A stretch of DNA of 64,000 bases from Streptomyces inusitatus (GTDB taxonomy: Bacteria > Actinomycetota > Actinomycetes > Streptomycetales > Streptomycetaceae): contig NZ_BMWG01000022.1 in NCBI RefSeq assembly GCF_014651115.1, forward strand, positions 1 through 64,000, in the 5' to 3' direction. A model generated the notes under the pieces. That model saw only the letters and a list, made by a program, of their open reading frames with translations, ran no database searches and was not told where the DNA came from. How positions within the stretch are numbered: the first letter of the stretch is position 1; every line of letters begins with the position of its first letter. Below are positions 8,142-16,981 of the stretch, one piece after another. The translations under genes were made by a program, and so were the position numbers.

Positions 8142-9476
8142 ATGAAGCTCTCCGCACCAAGACGCACCGCAGCGGCCGCCGTCATCGCCCTGGCAGGGCT
8201 GCTGGGCACGGCCGCCCCGGCGGCAACGGCGTCCACGGCCGCGCCCGCCCCGGCTGCCGCCTCCGTGCAGGCGCTGGCCGCGCCGGACATACCGCTGGCC
8301 AACGTCAAGGCGCATCTGACGCAGTTCCAGTCGATAGCCGCCGCCAACGGCGGCAACCGGGCCCATGGCCGTCCCGGCTACAAGGCGTCCATCGATTTCC
8401 TGAAGGCCAAGCTGGACGCCGCCGGGTTTGTGACGACCGTGCAGCAGTTCACCTCAGGTGGTCAGATCGGCTACAACCTGATCGCCGACTGGCCGGGCGG
8501 CGATGCCAACCAGGTGCTGTTCGCGGGGGCGCATCTCGACTCCGTCACCTCGGGCGCGGGCATCAACGACAACGCGACCGGGTCGGCGGCGATACTGGAG
8601 ACGGCGCTGGCGGTCTCGCGGGCGCAGCTCCAGCCCACAAAGCATCTGCGGTTCGGGTGGTGGGGCGCGGAGGAGCTGGGTCTGGTCGGGTCGAGGTACT
8701 ACGTCGCGAATCTGCCGGCCGCCGAGCGGGCCAAGATCTCGGGGTATCTGAACTTCGACATGATCGGCTCACCGAACCCGGGTTACTTCGTCTATGACGA
8801 CAACCCGGCCCTGGAGGGCGTCTTCAAGAGCTACTTCTCGGGTCTCGGGGTCGCCACGGAGATCGAGACCGAGGGCGACGGCCGCTCCGACCACGCGTCC
8901 TTCAAGAATGTGGGGATAGCGGTCGGCGGGCTCTTCACCGGAGCCAGCAGGACCAAGACGGCGGCGCAGGCGCAGAAGTGGGGCGGCACGGCCGGCCAGG
9001 CCTTCGACCGCTGCTACCACTCCTCGTGCGACAACACGTCGAATGTGAACGACACCGCGCTGGACCGCAACAGCGACGCGATCGCGCACGCGATCTGGAC
9101 GCTGGGCACCGGTGGCACCACGCCGCCCGGTGACACCTACGAGAACACCGCCGATGTCGCCATCCCGGACAACGGCGCGGCCGTGACCTCGACGGTGACC
9201 GTCTCGGGCCGTACCGGAAACGCCCCGGCGGCCCTCTCCGTCGGCGTGGACATCAAGCACACCTGGCGCGGCGACGTGGTGGTGGACCTGGTGGCGCCGG
9301 ACGGGACCGCGTACCGGCTGAAGAACTCCAGCGCCAACGACTCGGCCGACAACGTCATCGAGACCTACACGGTGGACGCGTCCAGCGAGCCCGCCAACGG
9401 TGACTGGAAGCTGCGCGTCCAGGATGTGGCCTCACAGGACAGCGGCCGGATCGACAGTTGGAAGCTCGTGTTCTGA
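8142..9476 (+). CDS. Secreted zinc aminopeptidase of the S. griseus (SGAP, M28) type with P-domain
   Basis: 444 residues. A signal peptide and short pro-segment end just before A-P-D-I-P-L-A-N (residue 47), the mature N terminus known for the S. griseus enzyme. The whole catalytic site is present: zinc ligands His131, Asp143, Glu178, Asp206 and His293 (in C-Y-H-S-S-C, with its disulfide cysteines), base Glu177 and Tyr292. These map exactly onto H85, D97, E131/E132, D160, Y246 and H247 of mature SGAP. Residues ~338-444 form a proprotein-convertase P-domain. It is an extracellular leucine-preferring aminopeptidase that finishes peptide digestion. A perfect hairpin follows. Confidence 0.95.
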   Translation: MKLSAPRRTAAAAVIALAGLLGTAAPAATASTAAPAPAAASVQALAAPDIPLANVKAHLTQFQSIAAANGGNRAHGRPGYKASIDFLKAKLDAAGFVTTVQQFTSGGQIGYNLIADWPGGDANQVLFAGAHLDSVTSGAGINDNATGSAAILETALAVSRAQLQPTKHLRFGWWGAEELGLVGSRYYVANLPAAERAKISGYLNFDMIGSPNPGYFVYDDNPALEGVFKSYFSGLGVATEIETEGDGRSDHASFKNVGIAVGGLFTGASRTKTAAQAQKWGGTAGQAFDRCYHSSCDNTSNVNDTALDRNSDAIAHAIWTLGTGGTTPPGDTYENTADVAIPDNGAAVTSTVTVSGRTGNAPAALSVGVDIKHTWRGDVVVDLVAPDGTAYRLKNSSANDSADNVIETYTVDASSEPANGDWKLRVQDVASQDSGRIDSWKLVF

Positions 9477-9538
9477 GCCTGAGAGGCATGAGGAACCCGA
9501 GGGACTGAGAGACCGCAGGACCGCCACCCTCCACCCGG

Positions 9539-9573
9539 CCGCATGCGCGTGCGCTCCCCGCACGCGCATGCGG
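9539..9573 (+). terminator. Terminator of the aminopeptidase gene
   Basis: 15-base perfect stem CCGCATGCGCGTGCG / CGCACGCGCATGCGG with loop CTCCC, 63 bases after the stop. Confidence 0.75.
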
Positions 9574-9834
9574 TCATTCTCGTGCGCCTGGAAGCTGTCG
9601 GCGCGGCAGCACCGGGCGGCTGATCCGGACACCTGTGTCGGCTTTCCGGCCATGTCCGGTGTTTCCGGCAGCAGGCTCGATACCCGCTCCATGACGATTG
9701 CCCTGGTTCCCGCCGTACCCGCCGGGCTCGTTCGCCTTCGGGGCGGGCGGGGCCGTACGGGACCGCTCCGGTGGTCGTCGGGGGCCGTCGTGCCCCGCCG
9801 CCGGATCGCGGGACCGTGGGGAGAGGGGACAACC
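9574..9834 (+). promoter_or_regulatory. Region between aminopeptidase terminator and propeller gene
   Basis: Together with the terminator just before it this makes a ~360-base stretch without a gene. GAGAGGGGA just before 9835 is the ribosome binding site of the next gene; a promoter must lie here but no convincing -35/-10 pair is visible. Confidence 0.3.
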
Positions 9835-11517
9835 ATGCAGCCGACCATACGGCCGAGACCCCCGCACACCCGGTGGCGCCGCAGGATCTCGGCAGCCGCC
9901 GCCGTCATGCTCACCGCGACCGGTCTGGTCGCGCTGACCGGACCGTCCGCGCAGGCGGCGCAGCCGGGCCACACCACCGCCTATGTCAGCGACTTCAACG
10001 GCAAGGCCGTCTCGGTCGTCGACACCGCGACCGGAGCCGTGACCTCCTCGGTCCCGGTCGGCGGCTTCACCCAGGACGTGGCGGTCAACGCCGCGGGCAC
10101 CACCGTGTACGCCGCGACCGCGCTCGCCAACACCGTCGCGGTCGTCGACACCGCCACCAACGCCGTTACCGCCACCGTCCCGCTCGCGGGCATCCCCACG
10201 GCACTCACCCTGAACCCCGCGGGCACCACCCTGTACGTCGCCGACACCACGGCGCACGCCGTGGAGGTCATCGACACCGCCGCCAACACCCTCACCGCGA
10301 CCATCCCCGTGGCGGGCGGCCTCCAGGGCATCGTCTTCAACCAGGCCGGGACCACCGCGTACGTCGCCGCCTCCGGGCCGAACCGGCTGGTCGTCATCGA
10401 CACCGCGACCGCGACGGTCACCGCGAACGTCCCCCTGTCGGCCGTCCCCTACGGGGCCGTCGTCAATCCGGCGGGCACCGCCGTCTACGTCGCCACCGCC
10501 GGCGCGGGCATCACCAAGGTCAACACCACCACCAACACCGTCACCGCGACCATCCCCGCCGCCGTCAACACCACCAGCGTGGCGATCAGCCCCAATGGCG
10601 GCACCGTCTACGGCGGCAGCCCGCTCAGCAGCGGCGTCCACGTCGTCGACACCGCCACCGACACCCTCACCACGACCGTCGGAGGTTTCAGCGTCCCCCA
10701 GGACGTCGAGGTCAACTCGGCCGGAACCACCGTCTACGTCCCCGACCCGGTCAGCGGGACCTCCAACGTCCCCGGGTACCTCTACGCCATCGACACCGCC
10801 ACCAACACCGTCACCACCGTGGCCAGCGGGCTGAGCAGCCCCAGGGAAGTAGCCCTCCACACCATTCCGGCGCCCGAGATCACCGGGATCTCCCCGAACA
10901 GCGGGACCACCGCCGGTGGGACGGTGGTGACCATCACCGGCACGGATCTGAACGGAGCGACCGCCGTCACCTTCGGCGGGACCCCCGCCACCGGGGTGAC
11001 GTGCTCGGCGACCTCCTGCACCGCGACCGCGCCCGCGCACGCGGCGGGCACGGTCGATGTCCGGGTCACCACTCCCGGCGGCACCAGCTCCATCACACCG
11101 GCCGATGAGTTCACCTATGTGGCCCCGACCGCCGACATCGACGTCGATGTCTCGGCACAGCCCCACCTGGGCATCCTGGTGCCCTATCTCAGCTACACGC
11201 TCACCGCCCGCGACACCGGACCCGACGCGGTCACCTCGGCCACCGTCACCGCGTCCCTGCCGCCCGGCGCGACCGCGACGAACCTCTCCCCCGGCTGCAC
11301 CGTCTCGTCCTCGACCGTCACCTGCGTCTACGGGGCGATCGCCAACGGCACGGCCGTGGACAAGAAGTTCCGCGTCCCGCTCCATCTGCTCTCGCTCGGC
11401 AAGGTCACGGTCACCGGAAACCGGACCGCGTCCGCCCCGGCCGACCCGAACCCGGCCAACGACAGCGCGTCGGTCACCTGCACCGTCGTCTCCGTCATCC
11501 TGACCACCTGCCCCTGA
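9835..11517 (+). CDS. Secreted YncE-type beta-propeller protein with IPT/TIG and DUF11 domains
   Basis: 560 residues. A long signal peptide (R-W-R-R-R, hydrophobic stretch, A-Q-A) is followed by about seven ~42-residue blades carrying V-x-D-T-A-T-x-x-V-T and N-x-A-G-T-x-x-Y-V-A motifs (to ~345). Next comes an IPT/TIG immunoglobulin-like domain (I-T-G-I-S-P-N-S-G-T-T-A-G-G, ~347-430). Last is a DUF11-type domain (Y-T-L-T-A-R-D-T-G-P-D-A) ending with a Cys-containing tail. There is no LPXTG or membrane anchor, so it is probably released. Binding or structural roles in the cell envelope or matrix are inferred. No catalytic residues are evident. Confidence 0.85.
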   Translation: MQPTIRPRPPHTRWRRRISAAAAVMLTATGLVALTGPSAQAAQPGHTTAYVSDFNGKAVSVVDTATGAVTSSVPVGGFTQDVAVNAAGTTVYAATALANTVAVVDTATNAVTATVPLAGIPTALTLNPAGTTLYVADTTAHAVEVIDTAANTLTATIPVAGGLQGIVFNQAGTTAYVAASGPNRLVVIDTATATVTANVPLSAVPYGAVVNPAGTAVYVATAGAGITKVNTTTNTVTATIPAAVNTTSVAISPNGGTVYGGSPLSSGVHVVDTATDTLTTTVGGFSVPQDVEVNSAGTTVYVPDPVSGTSNVPGYLYAIDTATNTVTTVASGLSSPREVALHTIPAPEITGISPNSGTTAGGTVVTITGTDLNGATAVTFGGTPATGVTCSATSCTATAPAHAAGTVDVRVTTPGGTSSITPADEFTYVAPTADIDVDVSAQPHLGILVPYLSYTLTARDTGPDAVTSATVTASLPPGATATNLSPGCTVSSSTVTCVYGAIANGTAVDKKFRVPLHLLSLGKVTVTGNRTASAPADPNPANDSASVTCTVVSVILTTCP

Positions 11518-11530
11518 GCCACCGCGCCCT

Positions 11531-11562
11531 GCGGTCGGCCGGCCAGAACACCGGCCGGCCGC
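11531..11562. terminator. Shared terminator between convergent genes
   Basis: 12-base stem GCGGTCGGCCGG / CCGGCCGGCCGC with one G-U pair and an 8-base loop, lying between the propeller gene (+) and the ABC permease gene (-). Confidence 0.65.
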
Positions 11563-11572
11563 ACGGGCTCGC

Positions 11573-12466
11573 TCACGCGGTGACGTCCTTCGTCGTGAAC
11601 CGCGCCCAGGCCGCCGCCCCGAACACTCCCGTGTACACCGCCTGGAGCCCGAGGTTCCGGTGGATCTCCTCCCAGTGGAACGGCTCGCGCAGCAGGTCGG
11701 AGAAGGACATCCAGTAGTGCGGGAAGAGATAGGGGTGGATCGCGTCGAGCTGTGGCACCGACCCCAGGATCTGCACCGTGATCAGGAGTCCGACGGTCGT
11801 CGCCATGGCGGTGACACCGCTGTCGGTGAGCGTGGAGACGAACAGGCCGAGCGCCGCGAGCCCGGCGAGGGAGGCCGCCACGACCACGGCGACCAGCGCG
11901 GCGCGCAGCACCCCCGCCCCGAAGGAGATGGTGGTGCCGGAAATGGTGGTGACCTCGCCGAGCGGGAAGAGCACCGCCCCGACGGCGAGGGCGGAGAGGG
12001 CCACCACCAGGGTCGCGATCAGACAGAAGACGAGGACGGTGACGTATTTGACGAGCAGCAGCCGAAGTCGGCCGGCCGGGGCGACCAGCAGATAGCGCAG
12101 GGTACCGGCGCTCGCCTCGCCCGCGATCGCGTCGCCCGCGACGACTCCGACGGTCATGGGGAGGAAGACGGGCAGGGTCACCGCGAGGGAGGCGAAGACC
12201 AGGAAGAGCCCGTTGTTGGTGATCTGGGCGATGAAGGCGGGCCCGTCGCCGCCGGATCCGACCGTTCCGCCGTCGCCGGTCTCGATCCGTACGGCCGTGC
12301 CGATCAGCACGGGTACGGCGGCCAGGACCGCCAGCAGGGCGAGCGTGCGCCGACGGCGCAGGGTGACGCCCAGCTCGGAGCGGAGCAGCCCGAGGGACCA
12401 GGACCACACCGGCCGGACCGCCCGCCGCTCCCCCGGTTCCACAGACCCGGTCTCAGCCCGCGACAT
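11573..12466 (-). CDS. ABC-2 type exporter, permease subunit
   Basis: 297 residues: a basic cytoplasmic start (R-R-R-R-T-L-A-L-L-A-V-L), then six membrane helices with a large extracellular loop after the first, the ABC2_membrane layout. The E-A-S-A-G-T-L-R-Y-L-L-V-A-P segment is the conserved coupling-helix region of Yeb/NatB-type permeases. Its start overlaps the end of the ATPase gene by 14 bases, so the two subunits are made together. With a LolA-like secreted protein encoded upstream on the same strand, it may export an envelope lipid or lipoprotein; that substrate is inferred only from neighbours. Confidence 0.9.
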   Translation of the reverse strand: MSRAETGSVEPGERRAVRPVWSWSLGLLRSELGVTLRRRRTLALLAVLAAVPVLIGTAVRIETGDGGTVGSGGDGPAFIAQITNNGLFLVFASLAVTLPVFLPMTVGVVAGDAIAGEASAGTLRYLLVAPAGRLRLLLVKYVTVLVFCLIATLVVALSALAVGAVLFPLGEVTTISGTTISFGAGVLRAALVAVVVAASLAGLAALGLFVSTLTDSGVTAMATTVGLLITVQILGSVPQLDAIHPYLFPHYWMSFSDLLREPFHWEEIHRNLGLQAVYTGVFGAAAWARFTTKDVTA

Positions 12467-13394
12467 CGAAGCCCTCCCCCGTCAGCGCGACGAACGCGTC
12501 CTCCAGCGACGCCTTCTCGACGCCGAATCCCCTCACCCGTACGCCGCCCCGCACCAGGGCCGCGTTGAGATCGGCCAGGTCGGTGTCCGCCCCCGGCGGT
12601 TCGGCGGTCACCCGGCCGTCGTCCCCGACGCTCACTCCGGCCACGCCCAGCTCGGTGAGGAGCCGGGCGGCGTCCCCCGGGTCGGGGGTGACGACGGTCA
12701 GCCGGCCCCGGGTCCCGGCGGCCAGCTCGGCCACCGGGCCCTGGACGAGCAGCCGGCCCCGCGCCATCACCGCCGTGTGGGTGCAGACCTGCTCGATCTC
12801 GTCGAGGAGGTGGGAGGAGAGGAAGACGGTGGTGCCGTCCGCCGCCAGCTCGCGCACCAGGGCGCGTATCTCGCGCATGCCCTGGGGGTCGAGACCGTTG
12901 GTGGGCTCGTCGAGTACGAGGAGTCCGCGCGGCTGGAGCAGCGCGGCGGCGAGCCCGAGGCGCTGTTTCATCCCCAGGGAGTACGTCTTGGCCGCCCGGT
13001 CCGCCGCCGGGGTCAGCCCCACCCGGTCGAGCGCGGCGGCGACCCGGGTCCGGCGGGTGCGGGGGTCGGCGGTCGGGTCGGCCCGGTCGTACCGGGTGAG
13101 GTTGTCCCGGCCGCTGAGATACCCGTACAGCGCGGGCCCCTCGATCAGCGCCCCCACCCGGGGCAGGACCGAGCGCTCGGCGCCCGGGATCGTGCCGCCG
13201 AGGACCCGGGCGGTCCCGGCGGTGGGCTCGATGAGGCCCATGAGCATGCGGATGGTGGTGGTCTTCCCCGAGCCGTTGGGGCCGAGGAAGCCGAAGACCG
13301 AGCCCTCCGGCACAGTGAGATCGAGCCGGTCGACGGCGAGCCGGCCGCCCCGGTAGCGCTTGGTGAGACCGTGGGTCTCGATCACCGCTGTCAT
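12453..13394 (-). CDS. ABC exporter, ATP-binding subunit
   Basis: 313 residues. Walker A G-P-N-G-S-G-K-T (38-45), signature Y-S-L-G-M-K-Q-R (138-145), Walker B L-L-V-L-D-E-P (158-164) and the H-loop in S-S-H-L-L-D-E are all intact. The ~90-residue C-terminal domain after the H-loop is typical of CcmA/NatA-type ATPases that serve ABC-2 permeases. It energises the adjacent permease. The gene is the first of the pair; the opposite-strand HicA-like cassette starts 180 bases upstream. Confidence 0.93.
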   Translation of the reverse strand: MTAVIETHGLTKRYRGGRLAVDRLDLTVPEGSVFGFLGPNGSGKTTTIRMLMGLIEPTAGTARVLGGTIPGAERSVLPRVGALIEGPALYGYLSGRDNLTRYDRADPTADPRTRRTRVAAALDRVGLTPAADRAAKTYSLGMKQRLGLAAALLQPRGLLVLDEPTNGLDPQGMREIRALVRELAADGTTVFLSSHLLDEIEQVCTHTAVMARGRLLVQGPVAELAAGTRGRLTVVTPDPGDAARLLTELGVAGVSVGDDGRVTAEPPGADTDLADLNAALVRGGVRVRGFGVEKASLEDAFVALTGEGFDVAG

Positions 13395-13574
13395 GCCGCT
13401 CTCCCCCTCCGGGCTCCCCGGCCCACCGTATGCGGTACGCGTGTACGACGGGACAGCCCGGCTGACGGCCGCAGAGCCGGGCGGCCACCGGACGCGGCTG
13501 CCGGCTCACCTGGTCGGGCGAACCTTGCCCCGAATCGCCACCCCGGACACGGCGACGGGCGTAGTCGTACGACC

Positions 13575-13799
13575 ATGGCACTGGGAGACCGGCATCAGAA
13601 GAAAGACGTCGAGGCGGCACTGAAGCGGGCGGAAGCGGCCGGGCTCAAGGTGACGCACAAACAGAACGGCCACGACTGGGGCGTCGTCATCTGCTGCCCC
13701 TGCGACGATCGCGTCGTGGTGCACTGCACGCCCCGGAACCAGGGAAACGAGGCGAACAAGATTGACCGCTTCACAGAGAGGCACCGGAACTGTGCGTGA
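13575..13799 (+). CDS. HicA-like small protein (putative mRNA-interferase fold)
   Basis: 74 residues. The layout (basic start, K-K-D-V-E-A-A-L-K-R-A-E-A-A-G-L-K-V-T, then G-H-D-W-G-V-V-I-C and V-V-V-H-C-T-P-R-N) matches the double-stranded-RNA-binding-like fold of HicA, where a conserved His in a beta strand is catalytic. Candidate catalytic residue: the His in N-G-H-D-W-G. Four cysteines (I-C-C-P-C-D, V-H-C, N-C-A) are unusual for HicA. Its TGA overlaps the GTG of the next gene, so the two are coupled. Fold assignment is by eye and moderately sure; toxin activity is inferred. Confidence 0.6.
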   Translation: MALGDRHQKKDVEAALKRAEAAGLKVTHKQNGHDWGVVICCPCDDRVVVHCTPRNQGNEANKIDRFTERHRNCA

Positions 13800-14091
13800 C
13801 TGGTACTTCAACCTCGTACTGAACGCCCCGCTGACCGAGGAGCAGTCCAATACCCTGGCCCACCTCGACCGCTTCAACGACGGACGGATCGGCCTGGCGG
13901 AGCGGCCGGGCTACAGCCGGTTCATGTGCTCCTTCGAAGCTGAGACCCTGACCGCCGCCATCGCGGAAGCCCTCGGCTTCTTCGAGGACTTCCCAGGGGT
14001 GCTCGTCCGCAGTGTGGAGATGGACCACTTCGACCTCACCACGAACGGCATGGCGACCCCTGCCGTGCTCCCCGTCCCGCCCCACCTCTGA
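13792..14091 (+). CDS. Partner protein of the HicA-like gene, copy 1
   Basis: 99 residues from the GTG that lies inside the last codons of the HicA-like gene. It opens V-R-D-W-Y-F-N-L-V-L-N-A-P-L-T-E-E-Q and continues with a small alpha/beta fold ending T-N-G-M-A-T-P-A-V-L. It is clearly paralogous to the next gene. I do not recognise the family; it lacks the HTH or ribbon-helix-helix of normal HicB antitoxins. The overlap suggests that it acts with the HicA-like product. Confidence 0.7.
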   Translation: MRDWYFNLVLNAPLTEEQSNTLAHLDRFNDGRIGLAERPGYSRFMCSFEAETLTAAIAEALGFFEDFPGVLVRSVEMDHFDLTTNGMATPAVLPVPPHL

Positions 14092-14119
14092 TGAGCCCCC
14101 CGGCACCGTGGCACACCAG

Positions 14120-14440
14120 ATGAATTCACACGAGAGCACAGCCGCTGTGCGTAGCTGGCACTTCGTCATGCACGCTCAGGAACCCTTCACCCCCGAGCAG
14201 TCCGACATCATGGACGGGCTGGACAGCTTCGCCGATGGCTGCCTGGGGCCGGAGGAGGGACCCGCGTACTCGAAGTTCGTCTGCTACTTCCCCGCGCCGA
14301 GCCTTCAGGACGCCATGGTGCAAGCCCTGGAACGCGTGGCAGAGGTTCCCGGCGTGCTGATCCGAAGCGTCGAGCTGACTCCGTACTCATTCGCGCACAA
14401 CGGCATGGCGACCCCTGCCGTGCTCCACGTCCGCCCTTGA
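14120..14440 (+). CDS. Partner protein of the HicA-like gene, copy 2
   Basis: 106 residues (GTG at 14108 is an alternative start). Tandem duplicate of the preceding gene: V-R-S-W-H-F against V-R-D-W-Y-F, P-G-V-L-I-R-S-V-E against P-G-V-L-V-R-S-V-E, and N-G-M-A-T-P-A-V-L shared exactly. The last motif is encoded by a 28-base identical stretch (14044-14071 and 14399-14426). The N-terminal halves have diverged, which argues that both copies are kept for different partners or that the duplication is not recent outside the 3' end. Confidence 0.7.
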   Translation: MNSHESTAAVRSWHFVMHAQEPFTPEQSDIMDGLDSFADGCLGPEEGPAYSKFVCYFPAPSLQDAMVQALERVAEVPGVLIRSVELTPYSFAHNGMATPAVLHVRP

Positions 14441-14471
14441 TGCCCCCTCCATCGCGGGGACGGAGGGGGCA
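14441..14471. terminator. Terminator between the cassette and the LolA-like gene
   Basis: 10-base stem TGCCCCCTCC / GGAGGGGGCA with an 11-base loop directly after the second paralogue's stop, and 34 bases from the end of the convergent LolA-like gene. Confidence 0.65.
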
Positions 14472-14504
14472 CGGCGGCCGGGCCGGTGTCCCGGGTGCCG
14501 TGGC

Positions 14505-15779
14505 TCAGCTGTCCGCGTTGGCGGCCTTCACCAGCGCGTCGGGGGTGACCGCGCCGACGTAGACAGTGCCGTCGTCCGTCATCAGGGCGTTGATCAGGCG
14601 GGTCTTGAAGACCGTGCCCTTGCCGAAGTCCCCGCTGACCTGGTCGCCGAGCGAGTCCAGGAAGTTCTGGGCCTCGGCCGGAACCTCGCCGTCGGCGGGC
14701 TGCTCCGCCTCGGCGCCGCCCGTGCCGCCGAACTTGGCGATGGAGGTCCAGTCCTTGCCGATGACGTCCATGCCGCCGCTCGGGAGACCGCCGGGCAGAG
14801 CGCCGCCGAGCCCTTCGAGGGTCTTGTCCAGCTCCTCCTGGTGGGCGGAGCCGTCCTTCCCGGGCTTGCCCTCGGCCTCCCGCAGCTCGTCGGCCTCGGT
14901 GACCTTCGCGCCCTTCGGCGGGGTGAAGTCGAAGGTGGAGGCGGCGGGCCGGGAGAAGTCGACCTTGGTGAAGCCGATGTCGACCACGGCCTTGCCGCCC
15001 GCGCTCGAATTGATCGAGAACTTCAGCGGCGTACCCGTCTTCGCGTCCACCGCGATCTTGATCGAGGAGATCGTCGAACCGCTCTGCCGGGGCTTGACCG
15101 CCAGCTGATAGGCGTCCCGCCCGGCGATCTGCGCGGTGCCGTCGACGGTGACCGAGGTGGAGGGGCCGACCGCCTTCAGGACCTGGTCGGCGAAGTCCTT
15201 GGGGGTGGCGGGCAGCTCCTCGGCGGCCTTCTCGCCGGAAGCCTTACCGCGCTGGCCCGGAGTCCCGTCGTCCTTCGCGTGGTAGACCTCGTTGGAGGCG
15301 CTGTCGTACGCCCAGACCTCGCCCGCGTTGTGGATCAGGCTGTACTCGGAGCTGTCCTCCAGGATCGAGACCTTCTGCCGGTCGGGGCCGTCGACCGCGA
15401 CGCGCAGCGTGTGCGAGCCGGTGGCCAGCCGCGCCAGCCTCTCTTCGGGGGCCGCGCCGGAGCCCGAGCCCGCGCCCGCGCCCTCGGGCAGGAAGTCCTC
15501 GGCGAGCCCGGCTATGGACGGCAGACCGAGATCCGTACTGATCTTGACCATGCCGGAGAGCCGCTCGGTGTCCGAGGCCGCGATCTTCTCGATCAGCTCC
15601 TGGGCGCTGATCTTCGGCAGATCGGGGTCCCCCGACGCGGCAAGCGCCGGTACGAGCCCGATGGTCGCCGCCGCCACTCCGGCCACGGCGACCGGGACGA
15701 AGTAGCGCGCCGCTCTGCGTCGGACCGGCGCGGTGTCCTGGTCCTGATCGATGTTCTGAGCGCTGTCGTTCGGTGCCAT
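14505..15779 (-). CDS. LolA-like exported lipoprotein-carrier-family protein
   Basis: 424 residues from the ATG at 15779, with GGAGG upstream. Short cytoplasmic start (R-R-R-A-A-R-Y), one membrane helix or signal at about 26-47, then a LolA/LppX-type fold: K-I-S-A-Q-E-L-I-E-K-I-A-A-S-D near the start and the paired pattern G-R-D-A-Y-Q-L-A-V-K-P-R later. A Gly/Ala-rich linker and a C-terminal sub-domain follow. In Streptomyces such proteins usually sit directly before the ABC ATPase/permease pair found just downstream here. Probably binds lipid or lipoprotein at the outer membrane face; that function is inferred. Confidence 0.85.
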   Translation of the reverse strand: MAPNDSAQNIDQDQDTAPVRRRAARYFVPVAVAGVAAATIGLVPALAASGDPDLPKISAQELIEKIAASDTERLSGMVKISTDLGLPSIAGLAEDFLPEGAGAGSGSGAAPEERLARLATGSHTLRVAVDGPDRQKVSILEDSSEYSLIHNAGEVWAYDSASNEVYHAKDDGTPGQRGKASGEKAAEELPATPKDFADQVLKAVGPSTSVTVDGTAQIAGRDAYQLAVKPRQSGSTISSIKIAVDAKTGTPLKFSINSSAGGKAVVDIGFTKVDFSRPAASTFDFTPPKGAKVTEADELREAEGKPGKDGSAHQEELDKTLEGLGGALPGGLPSGGMDVIGKDWTSIAKFGGTGGAEAEQPADGEVPAEAQNFLDSLGDQVSGDFGKGTVFKTRLINALMTDDGTVYVGAVTPDALVKAANADS

Positions 15780-15970
15780 GGTGTGGCCTACCTCCGTGGG
15801 TCCGAAGCCGTTTCCTCGGTTCTGGTGCTCTCCATCTGACCAAATCGGCCGAGCGGGGGCGTCACCCCCCGGGAGCAACTTGCCCTACTGCTATGGGATG
15901 AGGAACCAGGACGGCGTCCCCCTCTTCCCGTAGGGGAGACGCCGAAACGGAGCGGGCCGCGGACCGGGGC

Positions 15971-16981
15971 TCAGCCCGCGCGGTGCACCACCGCGTCGCA
16001 CAGCTCCTCCAGAGCCGACTTCGCGTAGCAGTCGGGCAGCGGGGTGAGGGCCGCCCGCGCCTCCTGGGCGTACCGCACGGTGTCCCGCCGGGCCTGCTCC
16101 AGCGAGGGGTGCTCGCGCAGCCTGCGCAGCACCTCCGCGAGCCGGGCGTCGTCCGAGAGGTCACCGTCGAGCAGGGCGACCAGCTCCAGGTCCTCGGGCA
16201 GGCCGAGTGTCTCGGCGCGCGCCCGCAGCAGGAGGACCGGCAGGGTCGGAATGCCCTCCCGCAGGTCGGTGCCGGGGGTCTTGCCGGACTCGTGCGAGTC
16301 GCTGGCGATGTCGAGTACGTCGTCGGCGAGCTGGAAGGCGACGCCGAGCCGTTCCCCGTACTGGGTCAGGATGTCCACGACGCGCTCGTCGGCGCCGGAC
16401 ATCATCGCCCCGAAGCGGCCCGAGACGGCGATCAGGGAGCCCGTCTTGCCGCCGATGACATCGAGGTAGTGCGCCACCGGCTCGCGCCCGTCGCGCGGCC
16501 CCGCGGTCTCCAGGATCTGGCCGGTGACCAGCCGCTCGAACGCCTCGGCCTGGATGCGGACGGCCTCGGGTCCGAGGTCGGCCAGTATGTGGGAGGCCCG
16601 GGCGAAGAGGAAGTCGCCGGTCAGCACGGCCACCGAGTTGCCCCAGCGGGTGTTGGCGCTGTCCACGCCGCGCCGCACCTCGGCCTCGTCCATCACATCG
16701 TCGTGGTAGAGGGTGGCGAGGTGGGTCAGCTCCACCACGACGGCCGACGGCACCACTCCGGGTGCGTGCGGGTCGCCGAACTGGGCCGCCAGCATCACCA
16801 GCAGGGGCCGGAACCGCTTGCCCCCGGCCCGTACGAGGTGCTGTGCGGCCTCCGTGATGAAGGGCACCTCGCTCTTGGTGGCATCGAGCAGGCCCGCCTC
16901 CACGGCGGACAGTCCGTTCTGGACATCGGCCTCAAGAGCCTGGTCCCGCACGCTCAGCCCGAACGGCCCGACGACGGTCAC
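15971..16981 (-). CDS. Long-chain polyprenyl diphosphate synthase (menaquinone side chain)
   Basis: 336 residues from a GTG with AGGAGA ahead. Both aspartate-rich motifs are present: D-D-V-M-D (94-98) and D-D-V-L-D (220-224), plus G-G-K-R-F-R-P (53-59) for diphosphate binding and G-G-K-T-G-S-L. The residues before the first motif are small/aliphatic (T-L-Y-H), as expected for enzymes making long all-trans chains such as hepta- to nonaprenyl diphosphate. With the menaquinone genes in this window its product most likely becomes the menaquinone tail. Homologous to M. tuberculosis GrcC1, which also sits near a MenJ-type reductase. Confidence 0.92.
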   Translation of the reverse strand: MTVVGPFGLSVRDQALEADVQNGLSAVEAGLLDATKSEVPFITEAAQHLVRAGGKRFRPLLVMLAAQFGDPHAPGVVPSAVVVELTHLATLYHDDVMDEAEVRRGVDSANTRWGNSVAVLTGDFLFARASHILADLGPEAVRIQAEAFERLVTGQILETAGPRDGREPVAHYLDVIGGKTGSLIAVSGRFGAMMSGADERVVDILTQYGERLGVAFQLADDVLDIASDSHESGKTPGTDLREGIPTLPVLLLRARAETLGLPEDLELVALLDGDLSDDARLAEVLRRLREHPSLEQARRDTVRYAQEARAALTPLPDCYAKSALEELCDAVVHRAG

